Positions 33,832 through 43,011 of a DNA stretch of 64,000 bases are shown piece by piece (position 1 is the stretch's first letter; the number at the start of each line of letters is the position of its first letter). The DNA is from Fodinibacter sp963800505 (lineage in GTDB: Bacteria > Actinomycetota > Actinomycetes > Actinomycetales > Dermatophilaceae). The stretch is taken from NCBI GenBank assembly GCA_963800505.1, contig CAWDBL010000037.1, positions 1-64,000 on the forward strand, given 5' to 3'. A program made the translations under genes and the position numbers. The notes beneath the pieces are model-generated. The model was not told where the DNA came from and did no database searches. It saw nothing but the letters and a program-made list of their open reading frames with translations.

Positions 33832-34554
33832 ATGAACCCCGTCACCGAGCTGCGCGCCTTCGTGCGTGCGTCCCTCGTCGACCCGGTGCCCCGCGACCAC
33901 ACCGAGCCCGACTGGGCCTTCCGCCGGCGCCGCATCGTCGTCGTCATCACCCTGCTGGTCGGTGCGGCTGTGCTCACCTGGGCCCTGCGCATCGAGCCGG
34001 GCAACCCCACCTTCTACACCGCCACCTTCGCGCTCGCCGCGGTGTGGGCCATCGGGGCCTTCGCCTCCGGCCCGCTGCACCTCGGCCGGGGCCACACCCG
34101 CGACGGCGAGGACACCAGCCGCGCCGTGGTGCAGTCCTTGGCGCTCGGCGCCCTGCTGCTTGGGCTCTTCATGGCCGGTGCCGTCGTCGTCGCGCAGATC
34201 CCGGTGCTGCGCAACCCTGTCCAAGAGCTGCTCGACCACGCCCGGTTCGGCTCCCTGGCCGTCGTCGCCGTCATCACCATGGTCAACGGCATCGCCGAGG
34301 AGCTCTACTTCCGCGGGGCGATGTACGCCGCGGTCGGCCGTCGGCACGCCGTGGCCGTCACCACGGTGGTCTACACGCTGGTCACCGCGACGTCCGGCAT
34401 CCCGCTGCTGATCCTCGCGGGCGCGCTCGTCGGGCTGGTCACGGGGCTCCAGCGCCGGGTCACCGGCGGCATCCTCGGCCCGATCATCACGCACCTCACC
34501 TGGTCGCTCGGCATGCTCTTCCTGCTTCCCGAAGTGTTCGACCGGCTGTCATGA
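33832..34554 (+). CDS. CPBP family intramembrane metalloprotease
   Basis: A 240-residue, roughly seven-span protein. The CPBP/Abi catalytic motifs are visible: NGIAEELYFRGAMYA (EExxxR) and, in the last spans, a second acidic/His motif (GPIITHLTW). The family includes CAAX-type proteases and many members of unknown substrate. It lies 13 bases after the SDR and 4 bases before the photolyase, so it is probably under the same light-responsive control. Confidence 0.85.
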   Translation: MNPVTELRAFVRASLVDPVPRDHTEPDWAFRRRRIVVVITLLVGAAVLTWALRIEPGNPTFYTATFALAAVWAIGAFASGPLHLGRGHTRDGEDTSRAVVQSLALGALLLGLFMAGAVVVAQIPVLRNPVQELLDHARFGSLAVVAVITMVNGIAEELYFRGAMYAAVGRRHAVAVTTVVYTLVTATSGIPLLILAGALVGLVTGLQRRVTGGILGPIITHLTWSLGMLFLLPEVFDRLS

Positions 34555-34558
34555 GGGG

Positions 34559-35932
34559 ATGCAGTTGACCTCCGTGCTCTGGCTGCGGCGCGACCTTCGC
34601 CGCCGCGACCACCCCGCCCTGCTCGCGGCGCGTGACGCCGCTCAGGGCGGTGACCTCGTGATCGCCTTCGTCGTCGACCCGAAGCTGTGGGACGGCGGCG
34701 GTGCGGCCCGCCGGGCCTGGCTCGCCGCCACGCTCGAGGCCACCAACGAGGCCTTCGACGGCGCGCTCACCCTGCTGCACGGCGACCCGCGTCGCGTCGT
34801 CCCCGAGCTCGCGCGCCGGGTGGGCGCCGCCTCGGTGCACGTATCGCGTGAGACGACCCCGGCCGGCCGCCCGCGCGACGAGGTGGTGGCGAAGGCGTTG
34901 GGCGAGAACGGCATCCAGTGGGTCGAGACGGGCACGCCGTATGCCGTGGGGCCGGGTCTCGTGCTCAACGGCTCGGGGGAGCCGTACAAGGTGTTCACGC
35001 CATTCTCGAAGGCCTGGCGAGCGCACGGCTGGCCGGCTCCGGCTCCGATGCCTCGCGAGCTGCCGCTGCGCCACGCCCGCAACGACGCCGACGCGACAGC
35101 CGCGCTGAAGGCGGCGCTGGCCGCACCTGACCTGCCCGAGATGCCGCCAGCGGGGGAGCAGGCCGCGCTCGAGCGGTGGCGGGCGTTCCGCGCGGGCGCG
35201 CTCCCGGCATACGGCGACGACCGCAACCGGCCCGACCGCGACGGCACCTCGCGGCTCTCGCCCTACCTCAAGCTCGGTGTGCTGCACCCGCGCACGCTGC
35301 TCGCCGACCTGGCCGACGAGCGCGGCAAGGGCGCCTTCACCTACGAGAACGAGCTGGCCTGGCGAGAGTTCTACGCCGACGTGCTGTGGCACCAGCCGCG
35401 CACCTCGTGGCGCGACCTGCGGCCCGAGATGGCGCGGATGCGCTACGACGAGCCGCACGACGCGATCGAGGCGTGGAAGAGCGGGCGCACCGGCTACCCG
35501 ATCGTCGACGCCGGCATGCGCCAGCTGCTCGCACAGGGCTGGATGCACAACCGGCTGCGGATGATCACGGCCAGCTTCCTCACCAAGGACCTGCACGTGT
35601 GGTGGCCAGTCGGGGCCCGGCACTTCCTCGACCACCTCGTCGACGGCGACATCGCGTCGAACAACCACGGCTGGCAGTGGGTGGCCGGCACCGGCACCGA
35701 CGCCTCGCCCTACTTCCGGGTGTTCAACCCGGTCACCCAGGGCATCAAGTTCGACCCCGACGGCGCCTACGTGCGTCGCTGGGTGCCCGAGCTGTCGCAC
35801 CTGGCGGGCGAGGCGGCGCACCAGCCGTGGGATGCCTCCGACGGCTACGCCCACGGCTACCCGCAGCGCATCGTCGACCACGCGGCCGAGCGGCTCGAGG
35901 CGCTGTCCCGGCTCGAGGCCACCAAGCGCTGA
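34559..35932 (+). CDS. phr: Deoxyribodipyrimidine photolyase (class I)
   Basis: A 457-residue flavoprotein that splits UV-induced cyclobutane dimers using blue light. The N-terminal alpha/beta antenna domain begins LTSVLWLRRDLRRRDHPALL. The FAD-binding helical domain holds TSRLSPYLKLGVLHPR, NELAWREFYADVLWHQPRTS, YPIVDAGMRQL, WMHNRLRM and WQWVAGTGTDASPYFRVFNP, all diagnostic. It closes the SDR-CPBP-photolyase operon divergent from the LitR-type regulator, which implies light induction. ATG 34559, 4 bases after CPBP. Confidence 0.95.
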   Translation: MQLTSVLWLRRDLRRRDHPALLAARDAAQGGDLVIAFVVDPKLWDGGGAARRAWLAATLEATNEAFDGALTLLHGDPRRVVPELARRVGAASVHVSRETTPAGRPRDEVVAKALGENGIQWVETGTPYAVGPGLVLNGSGEPYKVFTPFSKAWRAHGWPAPAPMPRELPLRHARNDADATAALKAALAAPDLPEMPPAGEQAALERWRAFRAGALPAYGDDRNRPDRDGTSRLSPYLKLGVLHPRTLLADLADERGKGAFTYENELAWREFYADVLWHQPRTSWRDLRPEMARMRYDEPHDAIEAWKSGRTGYPIVDAGMRQLLAQGWMHNRLRMITASFLTKDLHVWWPVGARHFLDHLVDGDIASNNHGWQWVAGTGTDASPYFRVFNPVTQGIKFDPDGAYVRRWVPELSHLAGEAAHQPWDASDGYAHGYPQRIVDHAAERLEALSRLEATKR

Positions 35933-36012
35933 CCTTTGTCCTTGGACCTGCCGGTACACCCCTCGAGGCAGGACCGCTCGCCCCGCTGCAGTGAGCAGGG
36001 TTCGGGGCGGGG

Positions 36013-37305
36013 TCATGCTGGTTCTCGTTTCGCGCGGGTTGCGAGGAGCCGGTCGTAGGAGCCGATGGTGAGGTCCCACTCGACCCGGGAGCCGTCGTCG
36101 TCCTCGACCAGCCAGCCGGCGTAGCGGCGCTGGTGCACGATGGTGTGGTGTCGCTGGCACAGCAGTGCCGCGTTCGACAAGTTCGTGGGGCCACCATCTG
36201 CCCAGTGGATGAGGTGGTGCGCGTCGGTCCACATCGGCGGCAGGTCACACCCGGGATACGAGCAGTGCTGGTCGCGCAGCCACAGCCGTTTGATCTGGGC
36301 GGGGGTGAACAGCCGCACGTCCATGCCGAGGTCGACCACCGCCCCGGCCACCCCCAGCACCGTGGGGATGATCGTGGCGTCGCAGGCCAACCGGCGCACC
36401 GTCTCGGGCGCCAGCAGGGTGCCGGCCTCCGCCGCGCCCATCGTGACCCCGGCACCGGTCAGCCCGTTGCGGAGGGTGTCGAGGTCGACGGTGACGAACA
36501 GCTGGCTCTTGGTGTGCCGCGGGCCCTTGTCGGCGGCGGCCACCCCACGACGCACCAACGCGACCAACGCTTCGCCGCGGCGGCGGTCGCTGCAGCGCAG
36601 GTCACGCTCCCCGTCGACCGGGGCCGGAGCGGACAACGGACCCAACGCGGCCTCCAGCACCGCTTTGCCTTCGGGGTCCAGGGTCAACCGGTACTCCGCC
36701 ACGCCCATCTCGTCGACGTACGGCTGCGACAGCGCCACGTACCTTTTCGCGGCGTCCTGCTCACACTGCAGCTGCCCGCCCAGGCCGTACTTCGCCAGCA
36801 GCTCCGGACGCAGCCGGCGGCACTGCCTTGGCCCCCCTGCCGCGGCGATCCGGATCAACCCCTCCAGCACCGTCGGGCGAGCCTGCTCGACAATGACCGG
36901 CAGCAGCTTGTCGGCCTCGGAGAGCACCACCGCGGCACTGCGCACCGGCAACACCCCGGACAGCACGGCATCCTTGACCGCCGCCCGCCCAGGAACCGCG
37001 AACGCCTGCGCCACCGCGACCACCTGCGCGGCCCCACCCGCGCGGGTGCTCGGCGCATGCCGGCGCACCCACTGCACCGGCGACAACGCCTCCGCCCCAG
37101 CACCCACCTCGCCCCGGCTCATCACCTCAGCAAGCACCGCCACCCGGGCCGCCTCACCAGCAGCGACCATCCGGTCAGCCTCGGCCATCACCACCTCCAG
37201 CTCCGCCGACCCCGCCCGCCACAGCTCCCCGCCCAGCCCGTCCACCGCCTCGCACGCCGCCACCATCTGGTGTCGACGCTCCCCGAGCACTGGTCCCCCT
37301 GCCAT
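36013..37305 (-). CDS. DUF222 domain HNH endonuclease
   Basis: A 430-residue protein. DUF222 occupies about residues 25-300. The C-terminal HNH nuclease (about 345-400) reads CSYPGCDLPP...DAHHLIHWADGG...NAALLCQRHHTIVH, with the zinc/metal ligands intact. These proteins are multicopy in actinobacteria and often flank mobile or repetitive DNA; their biological role is unclear. ATG 37305. The gap to the photolyase (35933-36012) holds no gene. Confidence 0.9.
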   Translation of the reverse strand: MAGGPVLGERRHQMVAACEAVDGLGGELWRAGSAELEVVMAEADRMVAAGEAARVAVLAEVMSRGEVGAGAEALSPVQWVRRHAPSTRAGGAAQVVAVAQAFAVPGRAAVKDAVLSGVLPVRSAAVVLSEADKLLPVIVEQARPTVLEGLIRIAAAGGPRQCRRLRPELLAKYGLGGQLQCEQDAAKRYVALSQPYVDEMGVAEYRLTLDPEGKAVLEAALGPLSAPAPVDGERDLRCSDRRRGEALVALVRRGVAAADKGPRHTKSQLFVTVDLDTLRNGLTGAGVTMGAAEAGTLLAPETVRRLACDATIIPTVLGVAGAVVDLGMDVRLFTPAQIKRLWLRDQHCSYPGCDLPPMWTDAHHLIHWADGGPTNLSNAALLCQRHHTIVHQRRYAGWLVEDDDGSRVEWDLTIGSYDRLLATRAKREPA

Positions 37306-37564
37306 GCACTAATCGTACAAGTGTCCACTGACACGCCGACCGAGTTGTCCACAGGCAGCCGAGGTGGCTTCTACCCCAGGCGTGACGCCACACCGGAGCC
37401 TCCGCAACGGAGCCTCCGCACCGGAGCCCCTCGTAGCCCGACCTCGTCCAGCCAGAGCAGTGGCACGGCCTCGACCGAGCCCACTCCCGGAACAGCTGCC
37501 CGTTGAACGTTCGTGCTTTTCCACACCTGAACTTGGGTTAATCCGCAGCGTTCCCTACACTCGT

Positions 37565-37696
37565 CACCACGAGGGGAGTACTTCCCAAGCTCGTGCCGGT
37601 CAATACGTCCGCCCCAGTGCAGACCCGGTACGGCGCCACCCGGCATCCGGGCGGTGAAGGAGACCTCAAGACCGTAGTTCCGTCTTGAGGAGTTTC
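37565..37696 (+). ncRNA. yybP-ykoY-type (Mn2+) riboswitch before terC
   Basis: Conserved pieces occur in order: GAGGGGAGTA (37571-37580), GTCAATACGTC (near 37599-37609) and GGAGACCTC (37659-37667). P1 can pair GAGG 37571-37574 with CCTC 37664-37667. Next to it, CCTCAAGAC (37664-37672) and GTCTTGAGG (37682-37690) form a perfect 9-bp hairpin that buries the terC ribosome site. P1 and this hairpin share CCTC, so metal binding would free translation. Identification is by recall of the consensus. Confidence 0.8.
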
Positions 37697-38770
37697 ATGT
37701 CCCCCTCGTCCGTGCTCGCCGCCGCTGAACCGGCCGCGATGCAGCCGTCGATCGGCACGCCCATGTTGTGGGCCATCACCATCGGCGCCATCGTCGTGCT
37801 GCTCGTCCTGGACTTCCTGATCACCCGGCGCCCGCACGAGGTCTCGATGAAGGAGGCCATCGGTTGGTCGGCGTTCTACGTCGCCATTCCGGTCAGCTTC
37901 GGCGTCTGGATCTGGCAGCAGTACGGCGGTGACCGCGGCCTGGAGTACTACACCGGCTACCTCGTCGAGAAGTCGCTCTCGGTCGACAACCTGTTCATCT
38001 TCCTCCTGCTGCTCACCGCCTTCGCCGTGCCGCGCGAGCTGCAGCAGCGCGTGCTGCTCATCGGCGTCGCCGGCGCCCTGATCCTGCGCGGCATCTTCAT
38101 CGCCCTCGGCGCCCAGCTGATCGCCTCGTTCTCGTGGGCCTTCCTCCTCTTCGGCGCGGTACTGCTCATCACGGCGGTCAAGGTGGGCCGCGACGCCTTC
38201 TCCGCCCAGGAGCACGCGGTCGAGATCGGCTCGCTGCGCACGGTGCGACTGATGCGCCGCTTCTGGCCGGTCACCGAGTCGTACGACGGCACCCGGATGA
38301 CGGTGCGCCAGGCCGGCCGCCGCGCCCTGACCCCGCTCGCGCTCGTCATCGTCGCCATCCTCGGCACCGACGTGGTGTTCGCCATCGACTCGGTGCCAGC
38401 GGTCTACGGCATCACCGGCGACCCCTACCTCGTCTTCGCCACCAACGCCTTCGCCCTGCTCGGCCTGCGCGCGCTCTACTTCGTCGTCGAGGGCTCGCTC
38501 GGCTCGCTGCGCCACCTCGGCCACGGCCTGGCCGCGATCCTCGCCTTCATCGGCGTGAAGCTCGTGCTGCACTGGGCGCACGGCGTCTGGCCGGCCGTGC
38601 CCGAGGTGCCCACCCTCGCCTCGCTCGGCGTCATCGTCGGCATCCTGGCCCTGGCGACCACCACGAGCGTGCTGGCCAACCGGCGCGACGCCCGCCGGAC
38701 CGCGGCCTCAAACCCGCAGCTCGACGCCCAGGTGGAGCCCGAGCCGGAGCGGGAGTCGGCCTCGACCTGA
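37697..38770 (+). CDS. TerC family membrane protein (Mn2+ efflux/Alx type)
   Basis: A 357-residue polytopic protein. The TerC core reads EYYTGYLVEKSLSVDNLFIF, then RVLLIGVAGALILRGIFIAL, and later LVIVAILGTDVVFAIDSVPA and VFATNAFALLGLRALYFVVE. The acidic residues in the two SVDN/AIDS repeats are the proposed metal ligands. TerC/Alx proteins export Mn2+ or protect exported enzymes from metal stress. ATG 37697 is 5 bases after TTGAGGAG, which is buried in the riboswitch hairpin; TTG 37685 is therefore rejected. Confidence 0.9.
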   Translation: MSPSSVLAAAEPAAMQPSIGTPMLWAITIGAIVVLLVLDFLITRRPHEVSMKEAIGWSAFYVAIPVSFGVWIWQQYGGDRGLEYYTGYLVEKSLSVDNLFIFLLLLTAFAVPRELQQRVLLIGVAGALILRGIFIALGAQLIASFSWAFLLFGAVLLITAVKVGRDAFSAQEHAVEIGSLRTVRLMRRFWPVTESYDGTRMTVRQAGRRALTPLALVIVAILGTDVVFAIDSVPAVYGITGDPYLVFATNAFALLGLRALYFVVEGSLGSLRHLGHGLAAILAFIGVKLVLHWAHGVWPAVPEVPTLASLGVIVGILALATTTSVLANRRDARRTAASNPQLDAQVEPEPERESAST

Positions 38771-38774
38771 CGCC

Positions 38775-38813
38775 GACCCCCGCACCAGCGGGTGTTCCGC
38801 TGGTGCGCGGGTC
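38775..38813 (+). terminator. Strong hairpin terminator after terC
   Basis: GACCCCCGCACCAGCGG and CCGCTGGTGCGCGGGTC pair over 17 bp with one mismatch and a 5-base GTGTT loop, starting 5 bases after the terC stop. Confidence 0.75.
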
Positions 38814-38836
38814 TCCGGCATCCCTAGGTTGGGACC

Positions 38837-39673
38837 ATGACGCCAGCCCTGCCGCCGCCGCGCACCGTCGAGAACTCCGCGTGCACCGGTGAGGTGTTCG
38901 ACCAGGGCGCCCAGGTGACCAGGTGGGCGCCGGTCGGCGCCGACCCGGTGCTCTACGTCAGCAGCGCGCTGCGGCTGGAGGCGGGCCGGGCGATCCGGGC
39001 CGGGGTGCCGGTGTGCTGGCCGTGGTTCGGCCCGGGCCGCGAGCCGGGGATGGAGCCCGCTCACGGCTTTGCCCGCACCTCTACCTGGGACCTGGTGGAG
39101 GTGACCGACTGCGACGACGAGACCACGGTCGTGCACCGCCTCACCTCCGACGAGGCGACCTCGCCGCACTGGCCGAACCCCTACTGCGCCGAGGTGCGTA
39201 TCCGGTTCGGCCGGGCGCTGGTGGTGTCGCTGAGCGTCACCAACACCGGGGACGAGGCCGTCGACTACGAGGACGCCCTGCACACCTACCTCGTGGTCGG
39301 CGACGTGCACCGGGTGCGGATCGAGGGGCTCGACGGGGCGACGCTGGTCGACAAGGTGACCGGCACCGAGCGCGTGCAGCAGGGCGACCTCGCGTTCGCC
39401 GGCGAGACGGATGCCGTGTACCGCACCAGCGGTCCGGTCACCCTCCACGACCCAGCCCTCGGGCGGCGGCTGGTCGTCACGACCGAGGGGGCGAGCAACC
39501 TCGTGATCTGGAACCCGTGGGCGGACAAGGCTGCTGCGGCCGCCGACATCGGCGACGACGACTGGGAGCGCTACGTGTGCATCGAGGGTGCCAACGCCTT
39601 GGAGAGCGCCGTGGTGCTGCAGCCCGGCGAGTCGCACACGACGACCTACCGGGTGGAGGTGCAGCCGCTGTGA
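38837..39673 (+). CDS. D-hexose-6-phosphate mutarotase-like protein
   Basis: A 278-residue galactose-mutarotase fold. Landmarks are GAQVTRWAP, IRAGVPVCWPWFGPG, HGFARTSTWDL (catalytic His region), ALHTYLVVGDVHRVRIEGL (Glu/His), TLHDPALGRRLVV and VIWNPWADKAAA. These match the YeaD subgroup, which interconverts alpha and beta anomers of hexose 6-phosphates. It overlaps the AGE-type isomerase by 4 bases, so the two probably act on the same sugar. Confidence 0.87.
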   Translation: MTPALPPPRTVENSACTGEVFDQGAQVTRWAPVGADPVLYVSSALRLEAGRAIRAGVPVCWPWFGPGREPGMEPAHGFARTSTWDLVEVTDCDDETTVVHRLTSDEATSPHWPNPYCAEVRIRFGRALVVSLSVTNTGDEAVDYEDALHTYLVVGDVHRVRIEGLDGATLVDKVTGTERVQQGDLAFAGETDAVYRTSGPVTLHDPALGRRLVVTTEGASNLVIWNPWADKAAAAADIGDDDWERYVCIEGANALESAVVLQPGESHTTTYRVEVQPL

Positions 39674-40857
39674 GCGGGGCGACGGGGGCCGGCCCTTCCT
39701 GGCTCGACGAGCCCGGCCACCGGGCCTGGCTGCACGCCGGCTTCGCCGACGTCATCCGCTTTGCGCTCGGCTCCGTCCTGTCCGGTGGTGGGTTCGCCTA
39801 CCAGGATGCCGACGGGTCGCCGATGCCGGGCCGCCGCCCCCAGCTCTTCCTCACGGCCCGGATGGCGCACACGGCGGCGCTCGGTGTGCGGCAGGGCATC
39901 CCGGGGTCGGGCGAGCTGCTCGACCACGCGATGAGCTCGCTCACCGGCCTGCATGCCGACACCGAGCACGGTGGATGGCTCAGCGAGCCGGGCACGGTCA
40001 CCCGCAAGATGACGTACGACCACGTGCACGTGGGGCTCGCCTCGGCCACGGCGCTCACCGTCGGCCACCCGGCGGCCGAGGCGTTGCTGGGCCAGGTCGC
40101 GGAGGTCATCGACACCCGGCTGTGGGACCCGTCGGCATCGGCGCTGCTCGAGTCGTTCGCCCCGGACTGGTCCGACTCCGAGGACTACCGCGGTGCCAAC
40201 GCCAACATGCACGGCCTCGAGGCGTTCATCGCGATGGGCAACGCCACGGGGGATGCCGTGTGGCACGAGCGCGGGTTGGCCATCGCCGACCGCTTGATCA
40301 ACGTCGCTGCGCGGGAACGCGGTTGGCTGCTGCCTGAGCACTTCACGGCCGACTGGCAGGTGCTGCCCGAGTACAACCACGACGAGCCGCTGCACCCGTT
40401 CCGCCCCTACGGCGCCACCTTCGGTCACTCCCTGGAGTGGTCGCGCTTCCTGCTCCAGCTCGACGCCTCACCGCTGGTGGGGTCGCCGTCCTGGCTGGTC
40501 GAGGCCGCCGACGGCCTGACCCGGCGCGCGCTCGACGGCGGGTGGGCGCTCGACGGCCGGCCGGGGCTGGTCTACACCGTCGACTGGGACGGCGCCCCCG
40601 TGGCCGGCATCCGGCTGCACTGGCCGGTGTGCGAGGGCATCCAGACCACGGCGGTGCTGCAGCGGCTCACCGGCGACGAGCACTGGGAGCACTGGTACCG
40701 GCGCCTGTGGGACCACGCCGCACGCTGGTTCATCGACGATCGCGGCACCTGGCGCAACGAGCTCGACGACGAGATGCGCGAGGGCGGCCAGGTGTGGCCG
40801 GGCCGGCCCGACGTCTACCACTGCGGGGGTGCGCTCACCGTGCCCTTGGACGCCTGA
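39670..40857 (+). CDS. AGE family epimerase/isomerase (YihS-like aldose-ketose isomerase)
   Basis: A 395-residue (alpha/alpha)6 barrel. The sequence FTADWQVLPEYNHDEPLHPF, then RPYGATFGHSLEWSRFLLQL, carries the catalytic His and substrate Arg/Glu cluster of the YihS/AGE group; MTYDHVHVGLASA and HWPVCEGIQTTAVL complete it. Members isomerise mannose/fructose, glucose or sulfoquinovose, or epimerise acylglucosamine; the exact sugar cannot be told. GTG 39670 overlaps the mutarotase stop. Confidence 0.85.
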   Translation: MSGATGAGPSWLDEPGHRAWLHAGFADVIRFALGSVLSGGGFAYQDADGSPMPGRRPQLFLTARMAHTAALGVRQGIPGSGELLDHAMSSLTGLHADTEHGGWLSEPGTVTRKMTYDHVHVGLASATALTVGHPAAEALLGQVAEVIDTRLWDPSASALLESFAPDWSDSEDYRGANANMHGLEAFIAMGNATGDAVWHERGLAIADRLINVAARERGWLLPEHFTADWQVLPEYNHDEPLHPFRPYGATFGHSLEWSRFLLQLDASPLVGSPSWLVEAADGLTRRALDGGWALDGRPGLVYTVDWDGAPVAGIRLHWPVCEGIQTTAVLQRLTGDEHWEHWYRRLWDHAARWFIDDRGTWRNELDDEMREGGQVWPGRPDVYHCGGALTVPLDA

Positions 40858-41011
40858 CCGCCCGCGCCGACCCGCGGACGCCCGCCTCCGGGGGTGGCGA
40901 CCCGGGGGGACCGGCGCGGGGTGAGCAACGTCTCCGTAGGTCGCTCTTCCAGTCGCCGCGGCCCGGCGCGACCATCGAGGGAGAACCACCCCCAGCACCG
41001 CCGAGGTCGTC

Positions 41012-41719
41012 ATGGCCGTCTCCGCCAGCCCCCACGAAGTCACCCGAGCCTCCGCACGAGAGGCGCGCCGCCGCGGGCCCGGATGGACCGCCCTCACCGT
41101 CGTCGAGGTGGTGCTCGCCGTCACGTCGGTGCTTCTCGACCTCTTCCTGCCCGCCGTCGTGCTCACGGTCATGGCAGGTGTCTCGCTCGCGGTCCGCCGG
41201 GAGTCACCGAGCACCCTGGGCTTCCACCGACTCCCACACCCCGGCCGGCAGCTGGCGCAGGTCGCGGCCCTGGCCCTGGCGTGGACCACCCTGGTGTTCC
41301 TGCTCGTCATGCCGGTGACCGAGCACCTCACCGGTTCGACCCAGGACACCAGCGAGTTCGCCGACCTCGAGGGCGACCTGCCCCGCCTGCTCCTGTTCGT
41401 CGCCCTCAGCTGGACGCTCGCCGCCCTCGTCGAGGAGCTCGCCTTCCGGGGCTACCTGCTCACCCGCATCACCGACCTCATCGGCACCTCGCCACTCGCC
41501 AGGTCGGCGGCCGTCGTCACCGTGGCGCTGCTCTTCGCGGTCATCCACGGCGAGCAGGGCATCACCGGCATGGTGCTCGTGTTCGTGGATGCCGTGTTCT
41601 TCGGCTGGCTGCGCTACGCCTACCGCTCGCTGTGGGCCTCGGTGGTGGCGCACGGGGTCAGCAACACGGTCGGAATGGTCGCGTTCTTCCTCGTCGGGCC
41701 GTTCTCCGCCCCGTGGTGA
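41012..41719 (+). CDS. CPBP family intramembrane metalloprotease (second copy)
   Basis: A 235-residue membrane protein with an N-terminal Arg-rich cytosolic stretch and about six spans. The motifs are LAALVEELAFRGYLL (EExxxR), LLFAVIHGEQG (FxxxH) and VVAHGVSNTVGM (HxxxN). It is not closely alike to the CPBP gene at 33832. The context gives no substrate. The 150 bases before it contain GAGGGAGAACC but no gene. Confidence 0.85.
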   Translation: MAVSASPHEVTRASAREARRRGPGWTALTVVEVVLAVTSVLLDLFLPAVVLTVMAGVSLAVRRESPSTLGFHRLPHPGRQLAQVAALALAWTTLVFLLVMPVTEHLTGSTQDTSEFADLEGDLPRLLLFVALSWTLAALVEELAFRGYLLTRITDLIGTSPLARSAAVVTVALLFAVIHGEQGITGMVLVFVDAVFFGWLRYAYRSLWASVVAHGVSNTVGMVAFFLVGPFSAPW

Positions 41720-41737
41720 GCCCGGGCGCCCGCCCGG

Positions 41738-42574
41738 TCAGCGGAGCGCGACGAGCGCGTCGACGTCCTCCACCGGCAGGTCCGGGTCCGAGGTGGCCAG
41801 CACCGTGAAGGTCGCCGGCTGGCTGGCGCCGCCGAGCGCGGTGAGGATCGCCGTGTCGGCGGCGTCGCGCCCCGTGCCGATCCGCACCATCGACGCCCGC
41901 GGGGCCAGCCGGGTGGCGTCGAACACCCGCCACACCCCGTCGACGGCGACCTCGACCACGGCGTGGGCGTCCATCGGTGACAGCCCCGGCGCGTACACGG
42001 AGACGTAACGGGCCGGCATCCCGAGTGCGCGGCACAGCGTGACCACCAGGTGCGCGTAGTCGCGGCACACGCCCTGCCCGGTGCCCAGCGGAACCAGCGC
42101 GTCGTCGGCGGCGGTCGTCGAGCCGGGCAGGTAGAAGAGCCGCTCGTTCACCCAGGAGACGACTCGTTGCGCGGCCTGCGCCTCATCGGTGACCGGGCCG
42201 AACTCCGTTGCGGCAAAGCCCTCCACGCGGTCGCTGGGGCAGTAGCGGCTCGGCAAGCGGTAGTGGAAGCGCTCGCGCTCGGTGACGTCGACGGCATCCG
42301 CATCACCGAGCGTGACGGTCGCCTCGTAGTTGACCGACAGCTGGCCCACGGGGGCGTCGACCACGTGCACGCGCGTGCCCCGGTCGAGCTCGAGCACGTG
42401 GTGGGGGACGTCGGCGTCCGCGCTGCGGATGGTGAGGGTCTCGACGGCATCCAGGCCGGCAGCGACGGCGACCGAGATGGCGAGCCGCCCGGCGCCCTCG
42501 ACGGGGATGTCGAGGTGGGCGCCGACGGTCGCCGAGGTGGCCGGGCCGCCGGGGGCGGGGGTCGGGTCGGGCAT
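41738..42574 (-). CDS. Transglutaminase-like domain protein
   Basis: A 278-residue protein. An N-terminal beta-rich half (20-125) precedes a transglutaminase/cysteine-protease core with GTGQGVCRDYAHLVVTLCRA (catalytic Cys), APGLSPMDAHAVVEVAVDG (His) and VFDATRLAP (Asp). The full triad is present, unlike in many structural homologues. It is probably a cytosolic peptidase or amidase; no signal peptide is seen. It converges with the CPBP gene. Confidence 0.88.
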   Translation of the reverse strand: MPDPTPAPGGPATSATVGAHLDIPVEGAGRLAISVAVAAGLDAVETLTIRSADADVPHHVLELDRGTRVHVVDAPVGQLSVNYEATVTLGDADAVDVTERERFHYRLPSRYCPSDRVEGFAATEFGPVTDEAQAAQRVVSWVNERLFYLPGSTTAADDALVPLGTGQGVCRDYAHLVVTLCRALGMPARYVSVYAPGLSPMDAHAVVEVAVDGVWRVFDATRLAPRASMVRIGTGRDAADTAILTALGGASQPATFTVLATSDPDLPVEDVDALVALR

Positions 42575-42695
42575 GGGGCACCTCTGGGCGTTGGGGGGTC
42601 GGGCCGGCGCGAGCGCGCCGGCCGCGGGCCACACGCGTCGTCGGGGGCGGAACCGCTGCGGCGACGCTACCCCTCTACGGGCCTACGCTGGGTCG

Positions 42696-43004
42696 ATGGG
42701 ACTTGTGGACCTGATGGCCGGACGCCCGGCTCCTACGCCGCACGCCGAGGCGCTGGCCCGGGCCGAGCACGGGGTGGCGGTCTACTGGCGGCCCGGGTGT
42801 GTGTACTGCAACCGGCTGCGGATGGCGGTGCGCGGGCGGCGCGACGAGATCGCCTGGGTCAACATCTGGGAGGACGACGCCGGCCGGGCCTACGTCGCCG
42901 GCGTCAACGGCGGCGACGAGACCGTGCCGACCGTGGTCATCGACGGCGCAGCGCACACCAACCCGAGCCCTGCGGTCGTCACGGCGGCACTCGCAGCGCG
43001 CTGA
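42696..43004 (+). CDS. Glutaredoxin-like/mycoredoxin-type protein
   Basis: A 102-residue thioredoxin-fold protein with the redox motif CVYC in VYWRPGCVYCNRLRMAV and the cis-Pro in DETVPTVVIDG. Actinobacterial proteins of this form reduce mycothiol mixed disulfides (mycoredoxin), but the motif is CVYC rather than the classical mycoredoxin CGYC, so the exact role is open. ATG 42696. Confidence 0.85.
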   Translation: MGLVDLMAGRPAPTPHAEALARAEHGVAVYWRPGCVYCNRLRMAVRGRRDEIAWVNIWEDDAGRAYVAGVNGGDETVPTVVIDGAAHTNPSPAVVTAALAAR

Positions 43005-43011
43005 GGCTGGC

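Noticed and set aside
37345..37353. DnaA-box-like TTGTCCACA, possible replication origin
   Set aside because: A single box without a cluster, AT-rich unwinding element or dnaA/dnaN genes.
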